Shown here: in pieces, positions 45,195 to 55,158 of the stretch
Numbering within the stretch: position 1 is the stretch's first letter
Layout: the number at the start of each line of letters is the position of its first letter
Notes under the pieces: generated by a model
The model's database searches: none
The model's input: only the letters and a program-made list of their open reading frames with translations
What the model was told of the DNA's origin: nothing
Assembly (NCBI RefSeq): GCF_025685415.1
Contig: NZ_JAGSYB010000001.1
Span: 3,596,001-3,660,000 of the forward strand
Source: Terriglobus aquaticus
Lineage (GTDB): Bacteria; Acidobacteriota; Terriglobia; Terriglobales; Acidobacteriaceae
Reading direction: 5' to 3'
DNA length: 64,000 nt
Program-made: the position numbers and the translations under genes

Positions 45195-46592
45195 CTAGAC
45201 GCGCGATTGCAGTTGGGGCAAGGTGTTGAGAACGAACTGCAGGTCATCCGCGTTCAGGTCGCGCAGACGGCGCGGCTTGTCCTGCGGCCGCAGGCCTTTC
45301 TGGTTGATGCGGTTCATCAGGCTCCAGTTCTTCGCAGGGTGCGCGGGGCTGGGATCGGCAGGCTCTTGCGCGGGCAGGTCGTAGCGGGTCAGGTCGATCA
45401 CCTGCCACGGCGTCTCAAAGTGCCAGTCGCGCTGCAGCGCCAGCCGGAAGTGCTGGTTCATAAACCACTCCAGCTCGATGTTGTTGTAACTGTCGCCCAG
45501 GCCGGAGCCGCGCTCGAGAAAGCTGACCGCCATGGTGCTGTTGGTGCGGTGCTCGTTGCGCCAGCGTGTGCCGTACTCGCCAAAGGTGATGAAGTGCACG
45601 TCAGGCCAGCGCTCGAGCGTGCCGGTGACCCATAGGCGCATGGCGGAGCAGATGAGGTCCTGGCCGAACTCGTGCGTGAGCTGAGCCTCCCAAATGTTGG
45701 TGACCCAGCCGAAGCCGTTGCGCCGAAAGCCCTCGTCGAAGTGGATGCTTTCGGTATGGAGCACTTCGCGCTGGCCCAGGTCCAGGCCCCAGCCCAGGTA
45801 CGTCTCAATGGGGCCGACGCCGCGTCGGCTGTTGTAGCCGGTGATGGCGTGATCGGTTTGTCCGCTGCGGCGGGTGCAGATGAAGTCCATCGTCCAGCCG
45901 TCCAGGTTGGTGCAGTCGATGAAGTCGCGCGTGTCCTGCGCGGGCTTGCAGAAGTGCTCCGTGGAAGGGAAGAACGGGTACGACGGTGAGCCGTCGGCAC
46001 CACCGCCGTCAATGGCGTGCTGGCTCCAGATGACCGCGTGCGCGGCGTGGATGTGTTCGTGTTCGGCAAGGTACTGCAGGTTGTTCGCCGAAAGAAAGCC
46101 GCCCATGATGCACTCGGGCCGGTAGCCATTGCCGGCGAACGAGGTGATGATCTGGATCGCCTCGGTCATCTCGCGGTTGATGCGTTCGCGCGGCAGGTAC
46201 ATGGCCGGAAAGTAGCCGGGGAAGTACGAGATCTCATCGCCGTAGCGCTGGTGGCACTCGACTGCGTAGGCGCGAATCTCCTCGTAATTCTTCCGCTTGT
46301 CTTCCAGCGCATTCAGCGTAAAGCCCCACGTCAGGCGTCCATGTGGGTTGCCAGTGGCGAAGGCTTCGCGCAGAGCGCGCACGCCGGCGAGCGTGTGCCA
46401 GGTGGACTCGTCGCGCGGGTGCAGCTTCACGTCGCGCGACACCTCCCACGGCGTGGTGCGAATCATGATGCAGAGCGTGACAAAGCGTCCGCCCCGCACG
46501 CCCTGGGGCGAGGGTGATGCGGCGAGGCCGACCCTGCCCGCGGCGGCGGTCAGCAGGGATGCCTTGAGAAGTTCGCGACGGTTGAGCGGCAT
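45195..46592 (-). CDS. Tat-exported DUF3863-like protein
   Basis: 465 residues. Start at 46592 (MPLNRRELLKASLLTAAAG), a twin-Arg leader; a longer frame to 46643 lacks support. The mature protein has FVTLCIMIRTTPWEVSRDVK, RLTWGFTLNALED, YGDEISYFPGYFPA, GFLSANNLQYLAEHEHIHAA split over a barrel, WSQHAIDGGGADGSPSYPF and HFDEGFRRNGFGWVTNIWEAQ. This looks like the DUF3863 family seen in Bacteroidota and Acidobacteriota, apparently a TIM-barrel related to polysaccharide deacetylases; I am moderately sure of the name. A role in carbohydrate use is inferred from the sugar porter next to it. Confidence 0.7.
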   Translation of the reverse strand: MPLNRRELLKASLLTAAAGRVGLAASPSPQGVRGGRFVTLCIMIRTTPWEVSRDVKLHPRDESTWHTLAGVRALREAFATGNPHGRLTWGFTLNALEDKRKNYEEIRAYAVECHQRYGDEISYFPGYFPAMYLPRERINREMTEAIQIITSFAGNGYRPECIMGGFLSANNLQYLAEHEHIHAAHAVIWSQHAIDGGGADGSPSYPFFPSTEHFCKPAQDTRDFIDCTNLDGWTMDFICTRRSGQTDHAITGYNSRRGVGPIETYLGWGLDLGQREVLHTESIHFDEGFRRNGFGWVTNIWEAQLTHEFGQDLICSAMRLWVTGTLERWPDVHFITFGEYGTRWRNEHRTNSTMAVSFLERGSGLGDSYNNIELEWFMNQHFRLALQRDWHFETPWQVIDLTRYDLPAQEPADPSPAHPAKNWSLMNRINQKGLRPQDKPRRLRDLNADDLQFVLNTLPQLQSRV

Positions 46593-46883
46593 GCTAACGG
46601 CCACCCGCGACGATGCGGGCGCCCTCGGAGAGGGCGATCTCAATGTGCATGCAAAAGCTGCAGGGCAAAGAGAGCCGTTTGCCTGCCTTCATCCAAGCGC
46701 CTCCGTCATTCATAGGCAAACCCGAAGCAAGTGTAGAGACGATGCGCCTGATTTGGCTACGAGGCTGTCGAGGGCATTCGGCGGCTAGAGATCAGCTTCG
46801 GACTGCCAACGGCTTCCGAAACACGTCGGCTTGGGGCGGACATCGATACGCAGCGGCGGGGTGTCTGTAAGCTTGGTCCACAT

Positions 46884-48764
46884 ATGCGTTTCAAGTCGTG
46901 GTTGCTTGCAGATCTGGATGTGCCCAGCGCGAGGGATGCGGAAGAGCAGCCTGAGGCGCAAAGCCCGTGGTGGCAGGTGATGTGCCTGACGGGCGTCGAT
47001 TACTTTTCGACGCTCGGCTACCAGCCCGGCATCGCGTTCCTGGCGGCCGGCCTGCTGTCTCCGCTGGCTACGTTGATCCTGGTGCTGGTCACGCTGTTTG
47101 CGGCGCTGCCGGTGTATCGGCGTGTCTGCCAGCAGAGCCCGTATGGACAGGGCTCCATCGCCATGCTGCAGAAGATCTTTCCCGAATGGGGCGGCAAGCT
47201 TTTCGTGCTGATGCTTCTGGGCTTTGCCACGACCGATTTCGTGATCACGATGACGCTGTCCGCGGCGGACGGCGCGGCTCACCTGATCGGCAACCCGATC
47301 ATGCCGCACTGGGTGGACCACCAGATCCTCGTCACTCTGCTCATCCTGGCAACGCTGAGTGCGATCTTCCTGAAGGGCTTCAAGGAGGCAATCGGCATTG
47401 CGACCGTGCTGGTCGTGTCGTACCTCCTGCTGAATGCGGTGGTGGTGGTCGTGTGCTTTCGAGAGATCGCGCTGCACCCGGCCATGATGACCCACTGGAA
47501 AGAAGGCCTGGTCAACCTGCACGAGAGCCCGTGGAAGATGCTCGCAGTCTCCGTGCTGTTGTTTCCGCGGCTGGCGCTCGGCTTGTCTGGGTTTGAGACG
47601 GGCGTCGCCGTGATGCCGCTGATCCGCGCTGATTCCACGGAGAAGCGCATCCGCAATGCTCGCTATCTGCTGCTGACAGCGGCTCTGATCATGAGCGTGT
47701 TCCTGATGGCGACCAGCATCGCTAGCACGGTGCTGATCCCGGCGAAGCAGTTTGGCCCTGGCGGCGAGGCCAACGGCCGCGCCATGGCCTACCTGGCGCA
47801 TCACTATCTCGGCAATGCACTCGGAACGGCATACGACATCAGCACCATTCTGATCCTCGGCTTCGCGGGTGCGTCCGCAATGGCGGGGCTGCTGAATCTG
47901 ATCCCGCGCTACCTGCCAAGATTCGGCATGGCGCCGGAGTGGGCGCGGGCGTCGCGGCCGCTGGTGCTTGTCTTCATGGGCATTGCAACGTTGGTGACGG
48001 TCGCGTTCAAAGCGGATGTCGACGCCCAGGGTGGAGCCTACGCAACCGGCGTGCTGGTGCTGATCACGTCGGCGTCGGTCGCGGTGCTGCTGAGTGTGTG
48101 GAGAAAGCCCGCGCTGCGTGTGATCTTCCTGCTGACCACCGCGATCTTCGTGTACACCACCGCGGTCAACATGGTGGAGCGGCCTGAGGGCTTGAAGATC
48201 TCGTCCATGTTCATTGGCGGCATCCTGGCAGTGTCGCTCCTTTCGCGCGCCTTGCGTTCCGTCGAATTGCGGATCACGGAAATCAGCCTGGACGAAGAAT
48301 CGGAAGGCATTCTCGCGGAGGACAGTGACCAGGTCATCCGGCTGATTGCGCGCGGTCCTGAGAAAGGCGATGCCGTCGAGTTGCTGGACAAGGCCGATGC
48401 GCAAACGCGACGGTTCCACAACCTGAGTGCCGACGAATGCCTGATCTTCTTCGAAGTCGTGCGCGGCGACGCGTCCGACTTCTCTGAGACGCTGTGCGTC
48501 AAGGGCCGCCGAGTCGGCCGCCACTCTATCCTCTCCGCAACGAGCCCTGTGGTTGCGAACTCGATTGCAGGCCTACTGGTGTACCTGGAGCGGCGTACCG
48601 GCCGCACGCCTCACGTGTACTTCCGCTGGACGGAGGCAAGCCCGATGAAGAATCTGTTCCGCTTCTTGTTCCTGGGCGAGGGGGACACGGCTCCGTTGAC
48701 GCAAGAGGTGCTGCGGCGTGCCATTCCGGATCCGAAGCGCCGCCCGATTGTGCACGTCAGCTAA
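46884..48764 (+). CDS. APC-superfamily permease with C-terminal cytoplasmic domain
   Basis: 626 residues. Twelve predicted membrane helices up to about residue 460, then a soluble domain of about 160 residues (SDQVIRLIARGPEKGDAVELL, LIFFEVVRGDASDFSE, TPHVYFRWTEASPMKN). The first helix has LTGVDYFSTLGYQPGIAF, a variant of the APC start. Length and the soluble tail recall the KimA/KUP-like potassium importers as much as amino-acid permeases, so the substrate is open. No ribosome site is obvious before the ATG. It converges with ggt, 11 bases between stops. Confidence 0.78.
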   Translation: MRFKSWLLADLDVPSARDAEEQPEAQSPWWQVMCLTGVDYFSTLGYQPGIAFLAAGLLSPLATLILVLVTLFAALPVYRRVCQQSPYGQGSIAMLQKIFPEWGGKLFVLMLLGFATTDFVITMTLSAADGAAHLIGNPIMPHWVDHQILVTLLILATLSAIFLKGFKEAIGIATVLVVSYLLLNAVVVVVCFREIALHPAMMTHWKEGLVNLHESPWKMLAVSVLLFPRLALGLSGFETGVAVMPLIRADSTEKRIRNARYLLLTAALIMSVFLMATSIASTVLIPAKQFGPGGEANGRAMAYLAHHYLGNALGTAYDISTILILGFAGASAMAGLLNLIPRYLPRFGMAPEWARASRPLVLVFMGIATLVTVAFKADVDAQGGAYATGVLVLITSASVAVLLSVWRKPALRVIFLLTTAIFVYTTAVNMVERPEGLKISSMFIGGILAVSLLSRALRSVELRITEISLDEESEGILAEDSDQVIRLIARGPEKGDAVELLDKADAQTRRFHNLSADECLIFFEVVRGDASDFSETLCVKGRRVGRHSILSATSPVVANSIAGLLVYLERRTGRTPHVYFRWTEASPMKNLFRFLFLGEGDTAPLTQEVLRRAIPDPKRRPIVHVS

Positions 48765-48775
48765 CGTCTGCCGCT

Positions 48776-50566
48776 TTAGTAGCCCGCAGCCTTGCCGAAG
48801 CTGCGGCGTGTGTCGTGACCGCCCAAGAGGTCGCCCGTCGCTGGGTCGACGGCGATGAGTTCGTTGTCGCCCCACACGCCGGGATTATGCTCGTCGAACT
48901 CGCCGGAGCGCTTGATCGTATAGCCGCGCTGCTTCAGAACGTCGGCCACGTCGACCGGGAAGCGCTTTTCCACCTCAAGCTGGTCGGGCAGGTACTGGTG
49001 GTGAAAGCGCGGCGCATCCGCGGCCTGCTGAATGTTCAGGCCGTTGTCGATCAGCGAGACCAGGTCGTTGACCACAGTGGTGATGATGGTGGGACCGCCG
49101 GGCGAGCCCAGAACGTAGCGCAGCCTGCCGTCCTTGGTAACGATGGTGGGCGTCATCGCGCTCAGCGGGCGCTTGTTGGGCGCAATCGCATTGGCCGGCC
49201 CCTGGATCAGACCGAAGCCGTTCGGCACGCCCATCTTGCTCGCGAAGTCGTCCATCTCGTCGTTCATCACAATGCCGGTGCCCGGGATGGTCACGCCGCT
49301 GCCAAATAGGAAGTTGAGCGTGTAGGTATTGCTGACGGCGTTGCCATCTGCATCCACGATGCTGAAGTGCGTGGTCTGCGGTGACTCGTGCACGGGCCCG
49401 GGCAGTTGAGGTGGTGGAGGCATGAAACCGGCGGGACGCACCAGGTCTTTGCTCGGCGTCGCGTTCGTCGGATCGATCGTCTTGCGCCAGGCCGCGGCGT
49501 ATTTTGGATTCGCCATCTCCGCCAGTGGCATGTGCATGAAATCGGGATCGCCCAGGTAGTCGCCGCGATCCATGAACGCACGGCGGAACGCCTCGGTGAT
49601 CAGATGGACCTGCGCAGGCGAGCGGTCGGCACCGAGCTTCGGCAGATCGTAGCCGTCGAGGATGTTGAGCGCCTCAATCAGAACAATGCCGCCCGAAGAC
49701 GGCGGCGGCGCGGTGATGATGTCGTACCCGTGATAGGTGGTGGTCAGCGGAGTGCGCTCTTTCACTTCGTAGTGCGCCATGTCGTCCGCCGTGATCAGAC
49801 CGCCGCCGGCCTGCATGGCATCGGCGATTTGTTTCGCCAGCTTGCCGTGGTAAAAGTCCGCAGGGTCGGCGGCGATGCGCTCGAGCGTGGCCGCCAGCTC
49901 AGGGTTCTTGAACGTCTCCCCGCCGCGGTAGAAGTTGCCGTCGCGCTGGAACAGGCGGCGCGATTCGGGGAACTGCGCCAGCGTCTTGGACTGCCACGTG
50001 CGCACCTCTTCGTCCGTCAACTGGAAGCCGTCGCGTGCCAGTCGGATGGCCGGCTGCATGACTGCGCGCAGACCCAGGCGGCCGAAGTGCTGCTCTGCGT
50101 AGACCAGTCCTGCCACCGTGCCGGGCACGCCGGAGGCCTTGTAGCCCACCATGCTCATGCCCTTGATCACGTTGCCGTCCTTGTCCTGGTACATGGTCGC
50201 GCTGGCGGCTGCGGGAGCCTTCTCTCGGTAGTCCAGAAAGTGCGGCTTGCCGTCGCCCAGTTTGTGCGGGCCGGAGCTGTGCGCCGGGCGGATCAGCATG
50301 AAGCCACCACCCGCAATGTTGCCCGCCTGCGGAAAGACCACCGCCAGCGCGAAGCCCACGGCAACAGCGGCATCCACGGCGTTGCCGCCCTTCTGCAGGA
50401 TCTCGACGCCCGCATCCGTTGCGTTGTGCTGGATGGTAACGACCATGGCGTGCTTTGCGCGAACGGGTGCAGGTGTAGGCATTTGCTGTGCGAGCGTCGT
50501 GCCTGCAACGGTGAGGGCGGTGGCGAGTGCGGCGAAGCGGCGGGGCAGGGCCAAGCGGGACCTCAC
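48776..50566 (-). CDS. ggt: Gamma-glutamyltransferase
   Basis: 596 residues; GTG start at 50566 and a signal peptide ending near LAQQ (residue about 27), so it is periplasmic. It cleaves or transfers the gamma-glutamyl group of glutathione and related peptides. Blocks: GGNAVDAAVAVGFALAVV, GNIAGGGFMLIR, the autoprocessing site before TTHFSIVDADGNAVSNTYTL with the nucleophile Thr at about residue 398, FGSGVTIPGTGIVMNDEMDDF, and LGSPGGPTIITTV. Length and order match the heterodimer made by self-cleavage. Stand-alone gene. Confidence 0.95.
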   Translation of the reverse strand: MRSRLALPRRFAALATALTVAGTTLAQQMPTPAPVRAKHAMVVTIQHNATDAGVEILQKGGNAVDAAVAVGFALAVVFPQAGNIAGGGFMLIRPAHSSGPHKLGDGKPHFLDYREKAPAAASATMYQDKDGNVIKGMSMVGYKASGVPGTVAGLVYAEQHFGRLGLRAVMQPAIRLARDGFQLTDEEVRTWQSKTLAQFPESRRLFQRDGNFYRGGETFKNPELAATLERIAADPADFYHGKLAKQIADAMQAGGGLITADDMAHYEVKERTPLTTTYHGYDIITAPPPSSGGIVLIEALNILDGYDLPKLGADRSPAQVHLITEAFRRAFMDRGDYLGDPDFMHMPLAEMANPKYAAAWRKTIDPTNATPSKDLVRPAGFMPPPPQLPGPVHESPQTTHFSIVDADGNAVSNTYTLNFLFGSGVTIPGTGIVMNDEMDDFASKMGVPNGFGLIQGPANAIAPNKRPLSAMTPTIVTKDGRLRYVLGSPGGPTIITTVVNDLVSLIDNGLNIQQAADAPRFHHQYLPDQLEVEKRFPVDVADVLKQRGYTIKRSGEFDEHNPGVWGDNELIAVDPATGDLLGGHDTRRSFGKAAGY

Positions 50567-50685
50567 GGATGCAGGTGGAGTTACCGCAGCATACCGCAGA
50601 GGTCCGTAGACCAGGGCGTTGGCTCGTTCATAGCGGCCCCGCCTGGCTCGACGTTAGAGAGAAGAGCCAGGTTGGCGGGTATTCA

Positions 50686-51303
50686 TCAAAGCCGCCTGCG
50701 TCGACGCAAAACAGAACCGACTCCAATCACACCGGTGCTGAGCAGGCCGAAGGATGCGGGTTCTGGTGTGACTGCGACAGGGAGCGTAGGAGTGACAGGT
50801 AGGGTCGGATCGGTCACCTGTGATTGAGTGACGACGATCTTAAAGGTGTCGGTGAATTCTCTTGTGCCGAAAGCTTCCACATAGCAGTTTTTGTTAAAGC
50901 CTGTAATTACCCCGGGGCTGAAGTAAGGCGCAGCGTCGCTTAGAACCAAACCTTGGGTTATCCAGCCGCCAGCCGCGCAGCCTACCAGAACGGCCCCGTC
51001 TGCACTGCGCAAACCAAACTCTCCGTCCGTCTCCCCATACGAGAAGGAATAGAGGGTTGCCGGATCGTCGTTAATCACAAGGCCGTCGTAGACAATGGTG
51101 GAGTACATCACGCCGTAGGGACTCAAGTGGCTTTTGGGCGAAAGTGGCTGGAGGCTGTCGATGCTGAAGTCGAGGGTGGTCGAGACCTCCCCGGAGTAGG
51201 GTGTCGGGACTGTGTATTGCATGGAGAAGTTCGTGATGGTTTCAGCGTGGAGGACGGTTGCAGGAGAGAGGGCAAGGACAGAGATCAAGACGAGGCGACG
51301 CAC
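50686..51303 (-). CDS. PEP-CTERM sorting-domain protein
   Basis: 205 residues; GTG start at 51303, eight bases after GGAGG. A signal peptide ends near LHAE (residue about 20). The body is beta-rich without a family I know (Ser, Thr, Tyr and Gly common, two Cys). The C-terminus reads TPEPASFGLLSTGVIGVGSVL then RRRRR: the PEP motif, membrane helix and basic end that mark substrates of exosortase. This implies an exosortase elsewhere in the genome and export to the surface or extracellular matrix. Confidence 0.85.
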   Translation of the reverse strand: MRRLVLISVLALSPATVLHAETITNFSMQYTVPTPYSGEVSTTLDFSIDSLQPLSPKSHLSPYGVMYSTIVYDGLVINDDPATLYSFSYGETDGEFGLRSADGAVLVGCAAGGWITQGLVLSDAAPYFSPGVITGFNKNCYVEAFGTREFTDTFKIVVTQSQVTDPTLPVTPTLPVAVTPEPASFGLLSTGVIGVGSVLRRRRRL

Positions 51304-51390
51304 TGGGAGAACCTCCGGGGGATATTGGCTTAACTAGGTAAGCGACAACCGGGGAGAAACTCCTTCATCGGCCCCGATAGACGAAGGCTC

Positions 51391-52704
51391 GTGCAATGCG
51401 TCATGCTCCTCAGCATGCGGATGGCTATGTTGAAGGCTTGTCTTTGGGGCGGTTGTGTTGCGGCGGCGCCGGGATTGCTGGCGCAAACGGTTTGCAACGT
51501 GCGCAGCCTGGGGGCGAAGGGCGACGGCGTCACGAAGGATACGGCCGCAATCCAGAAGGCCATCGACCAGTGCGCGCCAAGCCATGGCGTGGTGCTGCTG
51601 GAGGGCGGCACGTTCCTGACCGCTCCGCTCCAGTTGCGCAGCGGGCTCACCCTGCGCATCGCGTCCGGCTCCACGCTGCTGGGTTCGCGCGACGTGAACG
51701 ACTACCCGATCCGCGACGATGCGAAGTGGCGCCGCGTGGCGCTGCTGCACGGCGATCACCTGCAGAACGTGACGATCGAAGGGCCGGAAGATCGCAACCA
51801 CGGCTCCGGTCCGGCCGTCATCGACGGCTCGGGCGAGGTGTTCTGGAAGCTTGCCCACGAGCACAAGGTGGCGGGCGACACGCTGGGCTCCGCCGGCTTC
51901 GCGCGGCCCATGCTGATCGACATCACGGAGTCACAGCACCTCACGTTCCGCAACCTGCGCGTGCAGAACTCGCCCATGTACAACTTCACCTTCTTCTTCT
52001 GCGACGGCATTCAGATCCGCAATGTCGTGATCCGCAACCCGCAGCGCGACGCGCCCAACACCGACGGCATCGACCCGTTCTCCTCGCGCAACATCGAGAT
52101 CAGCGGCGTCGACATCTCGACCGGCGACGACGACATTGCGCTGAAGAGCGGCCTGGTTGAGCGCGACGCGAAGATTGCGCCGGTCGAACACGTCTGGATT
52201 CACGACAGCATCTTCCGCGCGGGTCACGGGCTAAGCGTAGGCAGCGAACTGGCGGGTGGCATCAACGACGTTCGCGTGGAGAACGTGGAGATGGTCGGCA
52301 CCGACGCAGGCGTGCGCATCAAGAGCAATCGCACCCGCGGCAACGACATTCATGACCTGCACTACCGCAACATCACCATGACGAACGTGGGCCAGCCGGT
52401 GCAGATCACGGAGTACTACCCGCGCATCCCGGAGACCGACACACCGCAGAAGATGGACGCGCACACGCCGCGCTTCCACGACATCTCGCTCGACAACATT
52501 CATGCGACCGGCGCGAAAGACGCGGTAATCGTCGGCCTGCCCGAGTCACCGATCGAGAGGCTGACCCTGACCGACGTGTCGATCAACGCGGCCAAGGGCC
52601 TGCGCATCCGCAACGCTGACGTGACGATGCACAACGTGGTCGTGAACGCCACAGACGGGCCAGGAATCGTCGAAGAGACCGGCGCGAAGATCACGCAGAA
52701 GTAG
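51391..52704 (+). CDS. Secreted glycoside hydrolase family 28 (polygalacturonase-like)
   Basis: Up to 437 residues. The start is unclear: GTG at 51391 with GAAGG close by, or one of the ATGs at 51403, 51415, 51421 and 51427; all give a signal peptide ending near LLAQT. The N-terminus VCNVRSLGAKGDGVTKDTAAIQ is the typical pectin-lyase-fold cap. Catalytic blocks of GH28 are present: PNTDGIDPFSS, STGDDDIALKSG (paired Asp), GHGLSVGSE with the His, and GVRIKSNRTRG. It should hydrolyse galacturonan or rhamnogalacturonan outside the cytoplasm. It pairs with GH27 at 16065 as plant-polysaccharide enzymes. Confidence 0.92.
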   Translation: MQCVMLLSMRMAMLKACLWGGCVAAAPGLLAQTVCNVRSLGAKGDGVTKDTAAIQKAIDQCAPSHGVVLLEGGTFLTAPLQLRSGLTLRIASGSTLLGSRDVNDYPIRDDAKWRRVALLHGDHLQNVTIEGPEDRNHGSGPAVIDGSGEVFWKLAHEHKVAGDTLGSAGFARPMLIDITESQHLTFRNLRVQNSPMYNFTFFFCDGIQIRNVVIRNPQRDAPNTDGIDPFSSRNIEISGVDISTGDDDIALKSGLVERDAKIAPVEHVWIHDSIFRAGHGLSVGSELAGGINDVRVENVEMVGTDAGVRIKSNRTRGNDIHDLHYRNITMTNVGQPVQITEYYPRIPETDTPQKMDAHTPRFHDISLDNIHATGAKDAVIVGLPESPIERLTLTDVSINAAKGLRIRNADVTMHNVVVNATDGPGIVEETGAKITQK

Positions 52705-52749
52705 CGTGCGCGTTTGTTGCTGCCAGGTCGAAGACACCAGCCAGAGCCC

Positions 52750-55158
52750 TCAGAAGCGCAGCAGGTAGCTGGCTTTCACGAACAGCTCACGGCCTGTCGC
52801 GAGGTATTGCGGCGAGTACGGAACGTCCGTGTTGTTCGGGTCGCATGCGCCGCTCAGGTTGCGGTAGCAAAGCGAGCGGTCCAGATTTTCCAGGGCGTTG
52901 TTATAGCCCACATACACCGCGGTGCCGGGGTGTGGCAGCCAGGTGAAGAGCACCTGTGAACTGACCTGCTTGGTGCGCGCAAGCGTGGTGACCAGCGGAT
53001 TCGCCAGAACCGAGTCGTACTCCACGATGGCGCGCAGGCTGAACGATCGTGTGAACTGGTAGTTCACCTTGGTGCGCAGCGTTTGCGACTCGTAGGCCAG
53101 ATTGCCCGCACGGAACATGCTGCTGCCGGGTGCGGGCGTGGGAGTGTTCTGCAACTGCGGATCGTTGTGCGCCGCGGTGGTGCGGTCCAGCAGGTACGTG
53201 TTGTCGATGGTGAGCGGACCCACGGGCTGCAGCGTCAGGTAGCCGCGAAGCTGATCCTCATGCAGCAGCTCCGGGATGCCCGCGCCGGCAGGGTTGTAGT
53301 TCACCGTGGCGCCGTGCACATACGTGAGGCGCGTGTTGAACTGCGGAATCGGCGCCAGGCGCACCAGGGCGCCGGTGTAGTTCTCCGTAAAGTTCGTGTA
53401 GTGCTGCAGCGCAGGATAACTGGCCGGCGACAACGTGTCGGAGTTATTACCGACAAACGGCACAACCAGGCCGTTGCGTGGCAACGTCAGGATCAGGTCG
53501 TTCTCGTTGTAGTGGAAGACGCGATTGCCCGCGCGGTCGAAGGCAGTATTGAACTGCGGCTGGATCTGCACGCTCTGAATGCCGTGCCGGTTCGGGTACC
53601 ACGAATAGCTGGCATTGCTATTCACCTGGCGCACCTGCGGAATCGTGGTGAAGCCTGCGTCGGCTTCATAGCCCTGGCTGAAGTCGCGGTAGCGGATGTT
53701 GAGATTGAAGCTGCGGCCGCTGCGATACAAGCCCAGGCGGTTCGCTGGACCGGCGGAGTAGGTTCCGTCCTGCTGCTGTGTGCTGGACTCGACCCACATG
53801 CCGTTTAGCGTCCAGTGCTTGTTCAGGTAGGCGTTGAAGTCGATGCCGCCCACGCGATTGGCCTTGCCGTTGAGCACACGCTGCGCATAGCTCACACCGA
53901 TGCTGGACTGCTTGCCGATGTCCTGCGAGACGCGAAGCATGGTGGTCAGCGATCGTTTGCCGTGCAGCGGGTCGTCCTGCGCCACGAACTCACCCGGCGC
54001 GCGGTCGTCAATCGTAAGAAAGCCGATGTTGGTGCGGCCGATCTTCCCGGTCGCACGTGCGCCGAACTCGGGGTGGATGATGGTGCGCGTGTAGAGCAAC
54101 GTAATCGGCGCGTCGAAGAAGCTGCTGTTTTCCAGGAAGAACGGGCGCAGCTCCGGATAGTAGACGGCGAAGCGTTGATTGACACGGAACTGCGGCTGGT
54201 CGGATTCCACCTGGCTGAAGTCGGGATTGATCGTGCCGTCCAGCACGATGGAATCCTTCACGATCGCCTTGATGTCGCCACCCGCGGTTCCGGCGAAGTT
54301 GCGATTGCTGAAGTAGGGCTTCAGCGGATCGTCGTCGTTCAGTTCGCGGATGCGATGCGCCAGCGCGTACGGATTGATCTGGATGTTGTGCGACGTGGCG
54401 CCTTCCAGCCCGTGCGCCGTGCCCTCCTGGCTCAGCGTGCCACTGACCTGCTGCGAGATGTGCGGCCAGTAATCCTGCTCGCTCAGCCGGGGCATGTTGC
54501 GGCCCACGATGATGCCCCAATCGGGTGCCGTGGCCCGCGAGCGGATGCTGCGGAACGGAATCGCCATCACCGCAATCCATCCCTTCGGTGTGCGGCGCGC
54601 GCTCGAGTCCCAGATCTGGTCGTAGCTGAAGTCAGGATCGTTGTTCTCGGTCCAGTTCGCGTCCGCCTGCACGCCCAGCGGATTGACTTCAAAGAGGATG
54701 CCGCGCCGCCGGTCCTGAAACGGGTCGACTAGCAGCGAGACGTAGTCGTCCTGGTCGATGTTCTCGCGGCGGGCCAGGTGCGCCCGCATCAGATTGGGCC
54801 GCGAGTCGTAGCAGACGAAGACGGCAAACAGCGTCGTATGCGTGCGGCCCAGCCACACCTCGGTTTTCTCGCTGGCGGGCTTGGTGTCGAAAGGTTGGTT
54901 TTGCGAAAGCTCCGCGATGTGCGCCAGCTTGTCGCGCAGGGCCGGCGAGGGCTGCATGTCCTGAAAGTCGGCCAGCGACAGGTCGTGTTCCAGCAGCGGG
55001 ATCTGCAGCGTTTGCGCGGGCGTCAGGTGGGTGGGCGCGTTGGGACCAAGTTGCGAGTTCCCGGGGCTGGCTTGGTTTTGCTGCCCACCATAGAGGGTCG
55101 CGGAGCACGCCAGCAGAAGGCACACGGGAGCAAGACGGGTTAAAGCACGCGAAAGCAA
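52750..55158 (-). CDS. DUF5916-like outer-membrane protein with carbohydrate-binding family 9-like domain
   Basis: 802 residues from a TTG at 55158 (CTG and ATT are the only alternatives before a TAG at 55177-55179). A signal peptide ends near LYGGQQ. Residues about 95-260 look like a CBM9-like sandwich (EVWLGRTHTTLFAVFVCYD, DDYVSLLVDPFQDRRRGILFEVNPLG). The remainder is a long series of beta strands of a 16-18-strand barrel (GTINPDFSQVESDQPQFRVNQRF, RPFFLENSSFFDAP) ending ASYLLRF with a terminal Phe. These match DUF5916-type surface proteins abundant in acidobacteria. Role unknown; carbohydrate contact at the surface is a fair guess beside GH28. Confidence 0.85.
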   Translation of the reverse strand: MLSRALTRLAPVCLLLACSATLYGGQQNQASPGNSQLGPNAPTHLTPAQTLQIPLLEHDLSLADFQDMQPSPALRDKLAHIAELSQNQPFDTKPASEKTEVWLGRTHTTLFAVFVCYDSRPNLMRAHLARRENIDQDDYVSLLVDPFQDRRRGILFEVNPLGVQADANWTENNDPDFSYDQIWDSSARRTPKGWIAVMAIPFRSIRSRATAPDWGIIVGRNMPRLSEQDYWPHISQQVSGTLSQEGTAHGLEGATSHNIQINPYALAHRIRELNDDDPLKPYFSNRNFAGTAGGDIKAIVKDSIVLDGTINPDFSQVESDQPQFRVNQRFAVYYPELRPFFLENSSFFDAPITLLYTRTIIHPEFGARATGKIGRTNIGFLTIDDRAPGEFVAQDDPLHGKRSLTTMLRVSQDIGKQSSIGVSYAQRVLNGKANRVGGIDFNAYLNKHWTLNGMWVESSTQQQDGTYSAGPANRLGLYRSGRSFNLNIRYRDFSQGYEADAGFTTIPQVRQVNSNASYSWYPNRHGIQSVQIQPQFNTAFDRAGNRVFHYNENDLILTLPRNGLVVPFVGNNSDTLSPASYPALQHYTNFTENYTGALVRLAPIPQFNTRLTYVHGATVNYNPAGAGIPELLHEDQLRGYLTLQPVGPLTIDNTYLLDRTTAAHNDPQLQNTPTPAPGSSMFRAGNLAYESQTLRTKVNYQFTRSFSLRAIVEYDSVLANPLVTTLARTKQVSSQVLFTWLPHPGTAVYVGYNNALENLDRSLCYRNLSGACDPNNTDVPYSPQYLATGRELFVKASYLLRF

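Noticed and set aside
46700-46883. A c-di-AMP riboswitch ahead of the APC permease
   Set aside because: KimA-like genes can have one, but I could not find the conserved helices here.
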